From the NCBI GenBank assembly GCA_001890945.1, contig MLAX01000004.1, positions 310,001 to 374,000 on the forward strand: DNA of 64,000 nt, in the 5' to 3' direction. Below are positions 8,668 through 17,950 of this stretch, in pieces. A model generated the notes under the pieces. The model searched no databases and had not been told where the DNA came from. It saw nothing but the letters and a program-made list of their open reading frames with translations. The DNA comes from Alphaproteobacteria bacterium AO1-B. GTDB lineage: Bacteria > Pseudomonadota > Alphaproteobacteria > Rhizobiales > Stappiaceae. Numbering within the stretch: position 1 is the stretch's first letter; the number at the start of each line of letters is the position of its first letter. The translations under genes were made by a program, and so were the position numbers.

Positions 8668-10057
8668 CTTGCTCAGCCGGTTTGGTGCGACCTCCCTTAC
8701 AGCGCGGGTTGCGTTGGGCGTAACGTTCCTTTTGACGTTTGGTGGGATTATCGTCTCGATCGCGGCCTTTGCATATGGACGCGAAGCTGCCCGCTCGGCT
8801 TATGACCGGTTGCTTGTGGGCGCGGCCAATGACATTGCCTCCGCAATCACTGTCGTGGACGGCAATCCGGTCCTTGAGTTGCCGCATTCTGCATTCGAGC
8901 TCCTGGCGCTCGCGCCTGATGACCGGATCGGGTACCGGATCGTTGGGCCAAATGGCCAGACCCTGACCGGTTACGATGAAATCGCTCTTCCTGCCGGGTT
9001 GACGGGATACAACGACGTTTTCTTCGATGGCGCATTTTTTGGCGAAGCGGCCAGATATGTTGTTGTCTCCCGGCGATTTGCCGAACGCACTTGGAGCGGG
9101 ACCATCCGGGTTGTTGTGGGGCAGACCCTGAAGGCGCGGAACGCCATGGCCGTGGATATCACGCGCAAAGCGCTCTACGTGTTGGCAGCATCCGGATTGG
9201 CGATGATGCTCTTAGCGGTTCTGGTGGTGCGTGCTGTTTTCAATCCCTTGAAGCGGATTGCCGGTGTATTGGCAGAACGTGATCCTCACGATTTGACACC
9301 GCTTGATACAGACGTGCCGCGTGAAACCGCCATGATGATCCAGGCGTTGAATGCCTTTATGGGGCGGCTGGATCGGCAGATGGATTCCATGCGGCATCTG
9401 ATTTCGGACACGGCTCACCAATTGAGAACACCCGTCGCGGCGCTCAGGGCACAAGCAGATCTCTTTTCAGATGAGGAGGATCCCGAGCGCAAAGATCGCA
9501 TTGTTGAGCGTATTCAGACCCGGTCCGCGAGTCTCGGCCGGCTGCTCGACCAAATGCTGAGCCAGGCGTTGGTGATCCATCGCGGCGACAGTGTCCGCCG
9601 TGAAAAAATCGATCTGCGGGATGTTGTGCTGGACGTTTTCGAGGAGGGCGATCATGCAGTTCTGCGGCCGGATATTTCAGTCGTTCCGCAATTGGCAGAC
9701 CAACCGGTTCACGTGCTTGCGGATACGACGTCCCTTCAAGAAGCTGTCAAGAATCTTCTGAGCAATGCCTTGAAATATGGACGGGCACCGGTGCGCATTG
9801 GTGCTACGACCGAAAACGGTGTTGCCTCTATCTGGGTAGAAGATGATGGCGGTGGGCCCGATCCTGAAATCCTTTCCGCCCTGGGAACACGCTTCAATCA
9901 ATCTGGTTTGTCCCGTCAGAACAGTTCCGGTTTAGGACTTGCCATAGCGCATGCTGTTGCCCGGTCTTTTGAAGGACAGTTGGTTTTGGAAACACACGGC
10001 GACAGGACCTTTCGCGCGGCTCTGTGTTTTCCGGAAATCAATGCGGAGGCTGCATGA
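8660..10057 (+). CDS. tctE: Sensor histidine kinase TctE
   Basis: Membrane sensor kinase, 465 residues. The first transmembrane helix is near residues 15-40; a periplasmic TctE-N-type sensing region follows to about 170, then a second helix ~175-198. A linker leads to the H-box DTAHQLRTPVAAL with phospho-His253. The ATPase domain has N (LLSNALKYG), G1 (VEDDGGGPD) and G2 (SGLGLAIAHA) boxes. The ATG at 8660 overlaps the end of tctD; a TTG at 8639 is a less likely start. Its stop overlaps the next gene by ATGA, coupling it to a binding-protein-like partner. Confidence 0.9.
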   Translation: MTSLLSRFGATSLTARVALGVTFLLTFGGIIVSIAAFAYGREAARSAYDRLLVGAANDIASAITVVDGNPVLELPHSAFELLALAPDDRIGYRIVGPNGQTLTGYDEIALPAGLTGYNDVFFDGAFFGEAARYVVVSRRFAERTWSGTIRVVVGQTLKARNAMAVDITRKALYVLAASGLAMMLLAVLVVRAVFNPLKRIAGVLAERDPHDLTPLDTDVPRETAMMIQALNAFMGRLDRQMDSMRHLISDTAHQLRTPVAALRAQADLFSDEEDPERKDRIVERIQTRSASLGRLLDQMLSQALVIHRGDSVRREKIDLRDVVLDVFEEGDHAVLRPDISVVPQLADQPVHVLADTTSLQEAVKNLLSNALKYGRAPVRIGATTENGVASIWVEDDGGGPDPEILSALGTRFNQSGLSRQNSSGLGLAIAHAVARSFEGQLVLETHGDRTFRAALCFPEINAEAA

Positions 10058-11130
10058 AGGGTATTCTGTGCAAGTCAATTGCTTTTGGTCTCTGGATGTT
10101 GGCAGCCTTCAACGTCCCTGCAATGGCGGCCGAACCTGAGTTGGTCGAACAATATGGGGGTGCTGCTGCCGAACAGACCCTCACTGTGCGCTCGACCGCC
10201 GACATTTCGGTCTTTGCGCCGGTTGTCGAAGCTTTTCTGGAAACGCGGCCTGATCTGACACTCATCTATGAGCAGTGGGGATCGAACGATCTCTACACCC
10301 AATCCCGCGCAGAGTGCAGGGAAGGGGCGCCGGTCGCCGATGTCGTTATCAGTTCCGGCGTTCACCAAATGGTCAAGCTGGTCAACGAAGCCTGTGCCCA
10401 AAGCCATGTGTCGCGGGAGACTGAGCAGTTGCCAGCTGCGCTGCGATGGCGCGATGAATTGTGGGGTATTTCCAGAGAACCCGCTGTCGTAATCTATAAT
10501 CAGGACTTGGTACCGCCAGCTGAGGTGCCAAAGTCGCGGTTTGATCTCCTGGATTTGCTCCGGCCAGCCAACACCCCCTATGCCGGCCGTGTCGCCACTT
10601 ACGATATCGAGCGCTCCGGCCTCGGGTATCTCTTTGCTTTTGTCGACGCACAAGAGGCATCGACCTTTGGCGCATTGCAGGAAGCCTTTGTGCGCACCCA
10701 AGCCGTCCGGTCGTGCTGCTCCTCCGATATTATCCGGAGCGTGGCCGATGGCCGCTACCTGATCGCCTACAATGTGCTGGGATCTTACGCCCAAGGATAT
10801 CAGCAGCAAGATGACCGGATCGGGATCGTTTTGCCAACCGATTACACATTGGTGCTGTCCCGTGCGCTGATGATCCCGAATGGGGCAGACAACGGTGCTG
10901 CAGCCACTGATTTTCTGGACTTTTTGTTGTCGCCCGAGGGGCGCAGGGTCTTGCGTCAAGCGTTGCTGATCAGCCCGCTTCTTGAGACGGAAGAGGGGGC
11001 TGAGGGAGAGACCTTAAGTTCGACAGCGCTTCGCCCGATCGGTTTGTCTCCGGCGCTCATGGTTGCGCGGGATCAGCTGACCCGGGAAACTTTCTTGAAA
11101 CGCTGGCGCGTGACATTTCCTGGGCCGTGA
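10054..11130 (+). CDS. Periplasmic binding-protein-like partner of TctDE
   Basis: Secreted protein of 358 residues with a clear signal peptide (~1-27, cleaved after AMA). The fold resembles type 2 periplasmic binding proteins of the iron/phosphoglycerate (AfuA/PgtC-like) class: TVRSTADISVFAPVVEAF at the start, VADVVISSG, and a C-terminal DFLDFLLSPEGRRVL segment. A CysCys pair lies in RSCCSSD. The ATG overlaps the tctE stop by ATGA, and no ABC permease or ATPase follows, so I infer a periplasmic co-sensor or ligand presenter for TctE, like PgtC in phosphoglycerate signalling. It could also be an orphan receptor working with a transporter elsewhere. Confidence 0.75.
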   Translation: MKGILCKSIAFGLWMLAAFNVPAMAAEPELVEQYGGAAAEQTLTVRSTADISVFAPVVEAFLETRPDLTLIYEQWGSNDLYTQSRAECREGAPVADVVISSGVHQMVKLVNEACAQSHVSRETEQLPAALRWRDELWGISREPAVVIYNQDLVPPAEVPKSRFDLLDLLRPANTPYAGRVATYDIERSGLGYLFAFVDAQEASTFGALQEAFVRTQAVRSCCSSDIIRSVADGRYLIAYNVLGSYAQGYQQQDDRIGIVLPTDYTLVLSRALMIPNGADNGAAATDFLDFLLSPEGRRVLRQALLISPLLETEEGAEGETLSSTALRPIGLSPALMVARDQLTRETFLKRWRVTFPGP

Positions 11131-11140
11131 ATGCAGAAAA

Positions 11141-12055
11141 TCAATTCGTAAATTCTTTTGGAAACGCGCGTCGGGCGTGAATACTCGCCCCTTGCAAGCC
11201 GCCGGTCTTGGAGAACACGCCACGCACCACAAGTGGTTTGGTGTAATTCGCAAGTGTTATTGCGCGGGTCTTGCTATCGATTTCTGCCAGAAGCCGGCCA
11301 TCGGCGCTCAAGCCTCCGCTCACCGGGATTACATCCGGGCCAAGCAGATTGATCACCATGCTGAGCGCTCGAGCTAGAATAGTTGTAAAGGCGTCGATGG
11401 TCCTTGCTGCTTGCGGCTCTCCGGCGTGCCAAGCGGTCGTTACTTCAATGCTTGAGTACGATGTGTTGTGAAGAGCGGCGTGTATCTTTTCCAGACCTCG
11501 CGCCGAACCGTAAGCATCCAGGCAACCGATTTGACTGCACCCGCATTGAAAATGCGGAATGCCTGAAATCGTCCCACCCGCGGTTGGATCGACAACCGGA
11601 CCGTGCCCCCACTCTCCGGCGATCCCGCCGCGCCCCGAAACAAGGCTGCCGTTGTGAACCAAGCCACCGCCGACTCCTGAGCCAAGAATGATGGCGAAGA
11701 CAGTTTCTTTGCCAGCGCCCGATCCCTCAACAGCTTCTGCCAGTGCAAAGGCATCCGCATCATTGATGATTTCGACCGGTGTGCCGAGTTCTCTCGTCAG
11801 ATCCGAAGCGATCGGGCGGCCGTTCAGACAGGGAATGTTCGCGACGTCTGCGATGCCGGTTTGTGCATCGAAGGCCCCTGCGAGGGATATAACAGCCGGG
11901 CTGCGAGTCTCTGGAAGACACTTACGGAGTGCTTCGACAAACTCAGACCACGAGTGCAACGGTGTTGGAACCCGCCCAGCCTCTTGCACCGGACCATGCG
12001 CATCGGGATGCGCGTAGCGTATAAAGCTGCCGCCGATGTCGAACGAAGTCACCAT
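11141..12055 (-). CDS. ROK family sugar kinase-like protein
   Basis: ROK-family protein of 304 residues without a helix-turn-helix domain, so a kinase rather than an NagC-type repressor. Visible are the phosphate-1 motif SFDIGGSFIR, the catalytic aspartate in INDADAFALAEA, the GSGVGGGLV loop and the zinc-type cluster CGCSQIGCLD. Members phosphorylate glucose, N-acetylglucosamine or ManNAc. It lies 124 bases after hutC on the same strand and could be cotranscribed, though no histidine-pathway step needs it. The ribosome site is weak; GTG 12052 is an alternative start. Confidence 0.8.
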   Translation of the reverse strand: MVTSFDIGGSFIRYAHPDAHGPVQEAGRVPTPLHSWSEFVEALRKCLPETRSPAVISLAGAFDAQTGIADVANIPCLNGRPIASDLTRELGTPVEIINDADAFALAEAVEGSGAGKETVFAIILGSGVGGGLVHNGSLVSGRGGIAGEWGHGPVVDPTAGGTISGIPHFQCGCSQIGCLDAYGSARGLEKIHAALHNTSYSSIEVTTAWHAGEPQAARTIDAFTTILARALSMVINLLGPDVIPVSGGLSADGRLLAEIDSKTRAITLANYTKPLVVRGVFSKTGGLQGASIHARRAFPKEFTN

Positions 12056-12179
12056 CCCGATTTAATGTCTTTCAAAAGAGGTTCCGGAACGTTCAGTCAA
12101 TAAACCGCAACATGCTTCTTGCACAGACGTTTTTCCGTCAGAGTGAAGCGCCCGTTGCCTCCGGTAACACCTCCAGCTC

Positions 12180-12881
12180 CTATATGCGGCTGCGCATTCG
12201 GTAGCCTGGAGCAAAGATGAGTTTTACATGTGTGATCGGCGCATCGCCGGTCCAAGTTATGCGCTCCATGGCAAACAATGCTGTCCCCAGTGTGCAATCA
12301 AGGATCCGGGCGGTGTCTTCGTTGGCGTTGAGCGCAGAAAACGACAGATCCCCCCGGCTGTAGGGGGCATTGTGGACCAGCCATTCGTTGGCGCTGGAGA
12401 CCTCGAACTTACGCTGGCGCGCTTCGGGCACGGTATCAAGATTGATGTAACGCTCTTCAAACGCATAAGGACGGTCGTCCGCAAAGTGGAGCGTTTTCAG
12501 ATAGAGCACGTCATCACCAAGCGATGCGTGAAATACCCCGTGCAGCATTGGTGGAACCGGTTGGTAGGCCCGTTCGAGAAGACTGTGCCGGTAGGTCTTG
12601 CCAAGCGCTTCCACCTCTTCCCGGATGATTGGAATCGTGAGCGTGGCCCGCTGCGGCGGATTGAGTGCAACACGCGTGCCCGCACGGCGTTTGCGTATGA
12701 CCAGCCCGCTTTCGGCCAGGTCCCTGAGCGCTCTATTGACGGTCGTGCGCGCGCAACCGAATTCCTCTGCCAGATCCGCTTCGTGCGGGATCTGCGCGCC
12801 CGGTTCCCAGACGCGGTCATGGATCCGGCGAAGAAGCTCTTTGCGAATGCCAGTCCAGGAGTTCGTATCGGTCAGGGCCAC
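12180..12881 (-). CDS. hutC: Histidine utilization repressor HutC (GntR/UTRA)
   Basis: GntR-family repressor of 233 residues. The N-terminal winged helix (~10-75) includes EADLAEEFGCARTTVNRALRDLAESGL; the C-terminal UTRA effector domain (~90-230) would bind urocanate, the known inducer for HutC. It starts at a GTG 18 bases downstream of hutF, so the two form an operon. Placement inside a complete hut locus makes the assignment firm. The likely operator is the dyad in the hutF/hutI intergenic region, giving autoregulation and control of both arms. Confidence 0.9.
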   Translation of the reverse strand: MALTDTNSWTGIRKELLRRIHDRVWEPGAQIPHEADLAEEFGCARTTVNRALRDLAESGLVIRKRRAGTRVALNPPQRATLTIPIIREEVEALGKTYRHSLLERAYQPVPPMLHGVFHASLGDDVLYLKTLHFADDRPYAFEERYINLDTVPEARQRKFEVSSANEWLVHNAPYSRGDLSFSALNANEDTARILDCTLGTALFAMERITWTGDAPITHVKLIFAPGYRMRSRI

Positions 12882-12899
12882 AGGTGATCAGTTCCTTGT

Positions 12900-14288
12900 T
12901 CAGATTCGGCCGCGCAACGCCTTCATCGTCGCCCGGTAGCGCGCGCGGATTTCCTCGCCTTTTACATGGATTCCCCCGGTAACAACATGGCGGCCTGCCG
13001 ACCAGACATCCTGGATCATTCTGTCATCGCCCGCGAAGATGTAGGCATCCAGGATCTCGTCGCCCTCGCGGTCCTCAAGGTCGATGGCATTCGCGTCCAG
13101 CGCGACCATGTCGGCAAGGTAACCGGCAGCGATCTGTCCAGCACTGCGTCCACACGCTTGCGCACTTCCCGAAACCGCTCCATCAAACAACACGCGGCCT
13201 GTCGAATTTTCCGGATTTGCCACCGACGCCCGGCATTTGTCGCGAAGGCGCTGTGAGTACTCGAGCGTGCGCAACTCTTCTGACAAGGAAATCCGGATGT
13301 TGGAATCGGAGCCAACTCCGAACCGGCCGCCGGCACCCAGATACCGGACGCCGTCGAAAATCCCGTCGCCGAGGCTCGATTCGGTGATTGGACAAAGCCC
13401 GGCAACCGCGCCCGTCCGTGCCAGTCCAACGGTCTCTTCGTCTGTCATCTGTGTGCAGTGAATGAGGCACCAGTTCTTCGACACATCATGGTTTTCCAAA
13501 AGCCAGTCGACCGGCCGCTTGCCCGACGCTTCCAGAACTTCTTCGACTTCGGCGACTTGTTCTGCCAGGTGCATATGCAAGGGACTTTGCCCTGCGAGTA
13601 CGACAGCGTTTTTCAAGGCGTCCGAATCGACTGCGCGCATTGAATGGGGCGCGACGCCTAAAACGCAATCCTGATCAAGGGACTGTAGGGCGTTGCCAGC
13701 CTGTTCATGGAGTTTTTGGAACCGGTCGAAATCATTGCCGAAGCGGATTTGTCCCGGCGCCAGAGGGCGTTGATCGCAGCCACCATGTGTGTAAAGCACT
13801 GGCAACAAGGTCAACCCAATGCCGGTCTTGCTTGCAGCTGCCACAATCCGTTCGGACATTTCGCCGAGATTATCAAAAGGCGCGCCGCCAGGTTGGTGAT
13901 GCAGGTAGTGGAATTCTCCGACGGCCGCATAACCGGCCTCAAGCATTTCCATCTGAACAAAGGCGGCAATCGCTTCGACATCATCTGGGGTGAGCGTGTC
14001 GAGAAACCGGAACATGATCTGCCGCCAAGTCCAGAAGCTGTCGCGGCTCTCCTGACCCCGGCGTTCGCTCATTCCGGCCATCGCGCGCTGAAACGCATGG
14101 CTATGCAGGTTGGATGGTGCAGGTAACAGGATCCCGACCCGATGCGCTTTTCCAGCTGGCGACGCCGCGTTTGGTTCGACAGCAGAAATCTCGCCGTTAG
14201 CGGAAACATCAACGTGGACGTATTCCGCCCAGCCAGTGGGAAGCAGCGCCTTGTCTGCGAAAATGGTGCTGTCTTGCGCCGTAGGCAT
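12900..14288 (-). CDS. hutF: Formimidoylglutamate deiminase HutF
   Basis: Amidohydrolase of 462 residues that converts N-formimino-L-glutamate to N-formyl-L-glutamate and ammonia in the five-step hut pathway. Metal-binding HxH is in NLHSHAFQRAM (~65), further histidines occur in FHYLHHQPGG, HLAEQVAEVEE, and the metal-binding aspartate in VGSDSNIRI. The start at ATG 14288 follows GGGAAAGAGA; a start 13 codons earlier is possible but lacks a ribosome site. Its presence together with hutG shows the organism uses the formylglutamate branch rather than HutG formiminoglutamase. Confidence 0.92.
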   Translation of the reverse strand: MPTAQDSTIFADKALLPTGWAEYVHVDVSANGEISAVEPNAASPAGKAHRVGILLPAPSNLHSHAFQRAMAGMSERRGQESRDSFWTWRQIMFRFLDTLTPDDVEAIAAFVQMEMLEAGYAAVGEFHYLHHQPGGAPFDNLGEMSERIVAAASKTGIGLTLLPVLYTHGGCDQRPLAPGQIRFGNDFDRFQKLHEQAGNALQSLDQDCVLGVAPHSMRAVDSDALKNAVVLAGQSPLHMHLAEQVAEVEEVLEASGKRPVDWLLENHDVSKNWCLIHCTQMTDEETVGLARTGAVAGLCPITESSLGDGIFDGVRYLGAGGRFGVGSDSNIRISLSEELRTLEYSQRLRDKCRASVANPENSTGRVLFDGAVSGSAQACGRSAGQIAAGYLADMVALDANAIDLEDREGDEILDAYIFAGDDRMIQDVWSAGRHVVTGGIHVKGEEIRARYRATMKALRGRI

Positions 14289-14316
14289 GCCGGTCTCTTT
14301 CCCTCGTTGACACGTT

Positions 14317-14334
14317 AATATGTGCATGCATATT
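14317..14334. promoter_or_regulatory. hutC: Dyad in the hutF/hutI divergent promoter, candidate HutC operator
   Basis: A perfect inverted repeat, AATATG and CATATT around TGCATG, lies in the 83-base gap between the divergent hutF and hutI starts. GntR-type repressors bind short AT-rich dyads of this size, and this is the only one in the gap. HutC is the obvious candidate because its gene follows hutF. Confidence 0.6.
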
Positions 14335-14371
14335 ATCTTTTATCGCAATCTAATCAAGCGGGAGATGTCCG

Positions 14372-15577
14372 GTGCCACAGCGCCTGCTGACAAATGCCAA
14401 ATTGGTAACACTCACCGAGACGGGAGATCCGTACGGCTTGATTGAAGACGGTGTGCTCGCCATTGATGGCGAGACGATTGGCTATGCTGGTCCGGCAGCA
14501 GATCTGCCAGAGGCATTCTCGGTCTATCCGAATGAGAACTTGAATGGGCGTCTGGTGACGCCGGGTCTTATCGATTGCCACACCCATGTTGTCTTTGGCG
14601 GTGACCGGGCCCGCGAATTCGAAATGCGTCTCGAAGGCGCGTCCTACGAAGAGGTTGCACGCGCAGGTGGGGGCATTGTCTCGACCGTCAAGGCAACGCG
14701 TTCAGCCAGTGAAGACGAATTGCTTGAAGGCGCGCTGTCCCGGGTGGATGCGCTGATTGCCGAAGGTCTTACCGGTATAGAGATCAAGTCTGGTTATGGC
14801 CTCGATCAAGAGACTGAACTCAAGATGCTCAGAGTTGCCCGCAAGGTCGGCAGCTTGCGCTCAATCACTGTACGGACAACGTTCCTCGGTGCCCATGCTG
14901 TTCCAGCAGATTATAAGGACAGAGCGGACGCTTACCTCTCGGAGGTTTGCCTGCCGGCGCTGGATGCTGCCCATGCCGAAGGCTTGGTCGATGCGATCGA
15001 TGGTTTTTGTGAAGGCATCGCCTTCTCCCCGGCCCAGATCGCGAAAGTATTCGACAAGGCAAAGGCACTTGGCCTGCCCGTCAAACTCCACGCCGAGCAG
15101 CTGTCAAATCTGGGCGGTACCGCGCTTGCGGCTTCCTATGGGGCTTTGTCGGCAGATCATTTGGAATACCTGGATGAAGCTGGCGTCGAAGCCATGGCCA
15201 GCAGCGGAACGGTTGCCGTCATCCTGCCCGGAGCATTCTACACATTGCGCGAAACGCAAGCCCCGCCGGTTGATCTTCTGCGTCGACATGAAGTGCCCAT
15301 GGCGCTTGCGACAGACTGCAATCCTGGGTCCTCACCGCTCGCTTCTCTCCTTCTCACCATGAACATGGGCTGCACGTTGTTCTGCATGACATCGGAAGAA
15401 GCACTTGCCGGTGTCACCCGCGAGGCGGCCAAAGCACTCAGACTAACGGACCGCGGTACGCTGGAGGCCGGAAAACGCGCCGATCTTGCCATCTGGAACG
15501 TTCAGCACCCGGCAGAACTCAGCTACCGCATCGGCTTTAACGCCCTAGAAAAACGGATTTTTGGAGGAGCCGAATGA
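14372..15577 (+). CDS. hutI: Imidazolonepropionase HutI
   Basis: Amidohydrolase of 401 residues opening the imidazolone ring to N-formimino-L-glutamate. Metal ligands are visible in [12 protein letters not shown] (~70), KLHAEQLSN (~240) and ATDCNPGSS (~315). The chain starts with GTG 14372 after GGGAG. It is the first gene of hutI-hutH-hutG-hutU, overlapping hutH by four bases. Length and all catalytic segments are normal for the family. Confidence 0.95.
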   Translation: MPQRLLTNAKLVTLTETGDPYGLIEDGVLAIDGETIGYAGPAADLPEAFSVYPNENLNGRLVTPGLIDCHTHVVFGGDRAREFEMRLEGASYEEVARAGGGIVSTVKATRSASEDELLEGALSRVDALIAEGLTGIEIKSGYGLDQETELKMLRVARKVGSLRSITVRTTFLGAHAVPADYKDRADAYLSEVCLPALDAAHAEGLVDAIDGFCEGIAFSPAQIAKVFDKAKALGLPVKLHAEQLSNLGGTALAASYGALSADHLEYLDEAGVEAMASSGTVAVILPGAFYTLRETQAPPVDLLRRHEVPMALATDCNPGSSPLASLLLTMNMGCTLFCMTSEEALAGVTREAAKALRLTDRGTLEAGKRADLAIWNVQHPAELSYRIGFNALEKRIFGGAE

Positions 15578-17130
15578 GCGCTCTTGTTGTCTCACCGGGC
15601 GCTGTTCGCCTTGCCGATCTGGAACGCGTCTACCGTGAAAGCCTTTCCGTCCGGGTCGACCGGGCTGCAGAAGCTGCAATCTGTTTGGCTGCGGAGCGGG
15701 TTGGCATAGCGGCACGCGGTAAAGAGGCCGTCTATGGCGTCAACACAGGGTTCGGCAAGCTGGCGAGTGTAAAAATTGCCGCTGAAGACACAGAGACACT
15801 TCAACGTAATCTGATCCTGTCGCATTGCTGCGGTGTTGGAGAGCCGCTCGACACGGCGACAACTCGTTTGATGATGGTTCTAAAGCTTCTCTCCCTCGGG
15901 CGCGGTGCGTCTGGAGTTCGACTTGAAGTGCTGGAGCTGATCGAGGCTTGCCTTGAAAAGGGCGTTACACCTGTCACGCCCTCTCAAGGCTCTGTTGGAG
16001 CGTCCGGTGATTTGGCACCCTTGGCCCACATGGCCGCTGTCCTCATCGGCGAAGGCGAAGCGGAATTCGGCGGCGAGCGGATGTCAGGTGGAGCCGCGCT
16101 CGAAAGGGCCGGGTTGAAGCCCGTCGTATTAGGACCCAAGGAAGGCCTCGGCCTTATCAACGGAACACAGTTTTCGACGGCGTGCGCGCTTGTTGGTCTC
16201 TTTGAAGCCTGGCGTCTTGCCGAAGCAACGGTTTTGACCGCGAGCATGTCGACCGACGCCATCATGGGGTCGACGGCACCACTCCTACCGGAGATCCATG
16301 AGCTGCGTGGCCATCGTGGTCAGATCGAAGTGGCTGCCGCAATGCGCGCAGTGATGGAGGGGTCTGAAATTCGTGAAAGCCACCGGGAAGGCGACACTCG
16401 TGTTCAGGATCCCTACTGCATCCGCTGCCAGCCGCAGGTGACAGGCGCCTGTATTGACCTTCTAAGGATGGCGGCCAGCACACTTGAGATTGAAGCAAAT
16501 GCGGCAACCGACAACCCTCTGGTGCTGATCGAAGAAGACCGGATTGTTTCCGGTGGCAACTTTCACGCAGAACCTGTTGCTTTTGCCGCCGACCAGATTG
16601 CGCTCGCGATTGCCGAGCTCGGGGCTATTGCCCAGCGGCGTATCGCCTTGATGGTGGATCCGGCTTTGTCTTTCGATTTGCCTCCGTTTCTTGCGCGCGA
16701 TCCGGGGTTGAACTCCGGGCTTATGATTGCCGAAGTGACCACTGCTGCATTGATGAGCGAAAACAAACATCTCGCAAATCCATGCTCAACAGATTCCACG
16801 CCGACCAGCGCCAATCAGGAAGATCATGTGTCGATGGCCGCGCACGGCGCGCGCCGATTGGCACGCATGAATGCGAACTTGGCTCATATCCTGGGTGTTG
16901 AATTGCTTTGTGCTGCCGAAGGGATCGAACATCGCGCACCGCTCAAGACGAGTGCGCCGCTTCAAAATGCTTTGGAACGGCTCCGGCAACAAGTCCCCGC
17001 ACTGGAGAAGGACCGGTACCTGGCACCGGATCTGGAGACCGCTGCAGAGTTGATCAAGTCCCGAAGCTTGGTTGCGTTTCTTGAGGACAATGCCGCCTTG
17101 GTCCTTGGAGGTGCGCATGCAGCCGGTTGA
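15574..17130 (+). CDS. hutH: Histidine ammonia-lyase HutH
   Basis: First pathway enzyme, deaminating L-histidine to urocanate. The 518-residue chain has the Ala143-Ser144-Gly145 triad in [13 protein letters not shown] that cyclises to the MIO electrophile, plus the substrate-contact [10 protein letters not shown] near residue 53 and [13 protein letters not shown] around 413. The start has GGAGGAGCC upstream and overlaps hutI. Nothing is missing relative to characterised HutH proteins. Confidence 0.96.
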   Translation: MSALVVSPGAVRLADLERVYRESLSVRVDRAAEAAICLAAERVGIAARGKEAVYGVNTGFGKLASVKIAAEDTETLQRNLILSHCCGVGEPLDTATTRLMMVLKLLSLGRGASGVRLEVLELIEACLEKGVTPVTPSQGSVGASGDLAPLAHMAAVLIGEGEAEFGGERMSGGAALERAGLKPVVLGPKEGLGLINGTQFSTACALVGLFEAWRLAEATVLTASMSTDAIMGSTAPLLPEIHELRGHRGQIEVAAAMRAVMEGSEIRESHREGDTRVQDPYCIRCQPQVTGACIDLLRMAASTLEIEANAATDNPLVLIEEDRIVSGGNFHAEPVAFAADQIALAIAELGAIAQRRIALMVDPALSFDLPPFLARDPGLNSGLMIAEVTTAALMSENKHLANPCSTDSTPTSANQEDHVSMAAHGARRLARMNANLAHILGVELLCAAEGIEHRAPLKTSAPLQNALERLRQQVPALEKDRYLAPDLETAAELIKSRSLVAFLEDNAALVLGGAHAAG

Positions 17131-17950
17131 GGTCTTTTACGGAGACGGGCCGGTGGTGCTTGGGGTGCCGCATGCCGGAACGTACGTGCCGCCTGAGATT
17201 TGGTCTTGCCTGAATGAAGTGGGCCAAAAGCTTGCCGATACCGATTGGCACGTTGACCAACTCTATTCTGAGCTCTTGTCGGGCGCGACGATGGTGAAGG
17301 CAAATTTTCACCGTTATGTCATCGATGCCAACCGCGACCCGGAAGGCGTCAGTCTTTATCCTGGCCAGAACACGACAACGCTCTGTCCAACAACGGACTT
17401 TGACGGACGCCCGATCTATCTGAACGGCAGCGAGCCGGATCCAGAAGAGATCGAAAAGCGGCGGCTGGCTTGGCATGCGCCTTATCACGCTGCGCTCAAG
17501 GCCGAACTGGAGCGTGTCCACGCAAAACACGGCATCGCAATTCTCTACGATTGCCACTCGATCCGTTCCGTCGTGCCCTACCTGTTTGAGGGCACGCTGC
17601 CGGATTTCAACACCGGAACCAATGGCGGCGCTACATGCGCACCCGAAATCGAGAAGGCCGTTGTCGACCTCACAGCAAAAGCTGAGGGCTACACGTCGAT
17701 CCTGAACGGCCGCTTCAGGGGCGGCTGGACCACCCGCCACTACGGCCAGCCAGCAGGCGGCTTCCATGCCATACAGATGGAGCTGGCTCAGTCCACGCAT
17801 CTTGTGAGCGAAGACACGCCTTTTGCTTATGACGAAGTGAAAGCCGCGCGTTTGCAGGTCCATCTGAAAGAAATTCTCAGCGCATTGGCTGATCTCGCGC
17901 CTGCGCTCGTCCAACACACCAAAAATTCCGAGGGAGCCAACCATGGTTGA
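17117..17950 (+). CDS. hutG: N-formylglutamate deformylase HutG
   Basis: FGase-family hydrolase of 277 residues releasing formate and L-glutamate from N-formylglutamate. The start of the fold, [13 protein letters not shown], is typical, with the metal-site DCHSIRS near residue 150 and the [10 protein letters not shown] segment toward the end. The ATG at 17117 has GGAGG seven bases upstream and lies 14 bases inside hutH; the open frame extends further upstream without a ribosome site. The stop overlaps hutU. Confidence 0.92.
   Translation: MQPVEVFYGDGPVVLGVPHAGTYVPPEIWSCLNEVGQKLADTDWHVDQLYSELLSGATMVKANFHRYVIDANRDPEGVSLYPGQNTTTLCPTTDFDGRPIYLNGSEPDPEEIEKRRLAWHAPYHAALKAELERVHAKHGIAILYDCHSIRSVVPYLFEGTLPDFNTGTNGGATCAPEIEKAVVDLTAKAEGYTSILNGRFRGGWTTRHYGQPAGGFHAIQMELAQSTHLVSEDTPFAYDEVKAARLQVHLKEILSALADLAPALVQHTKNSEGANHG

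Noticed and set aside
12056-12179. GGTTCCGGAAC palindrome between the ROK gene and hutC
   Set aside because: Short and isolated; not enough to call an operator or terminator.
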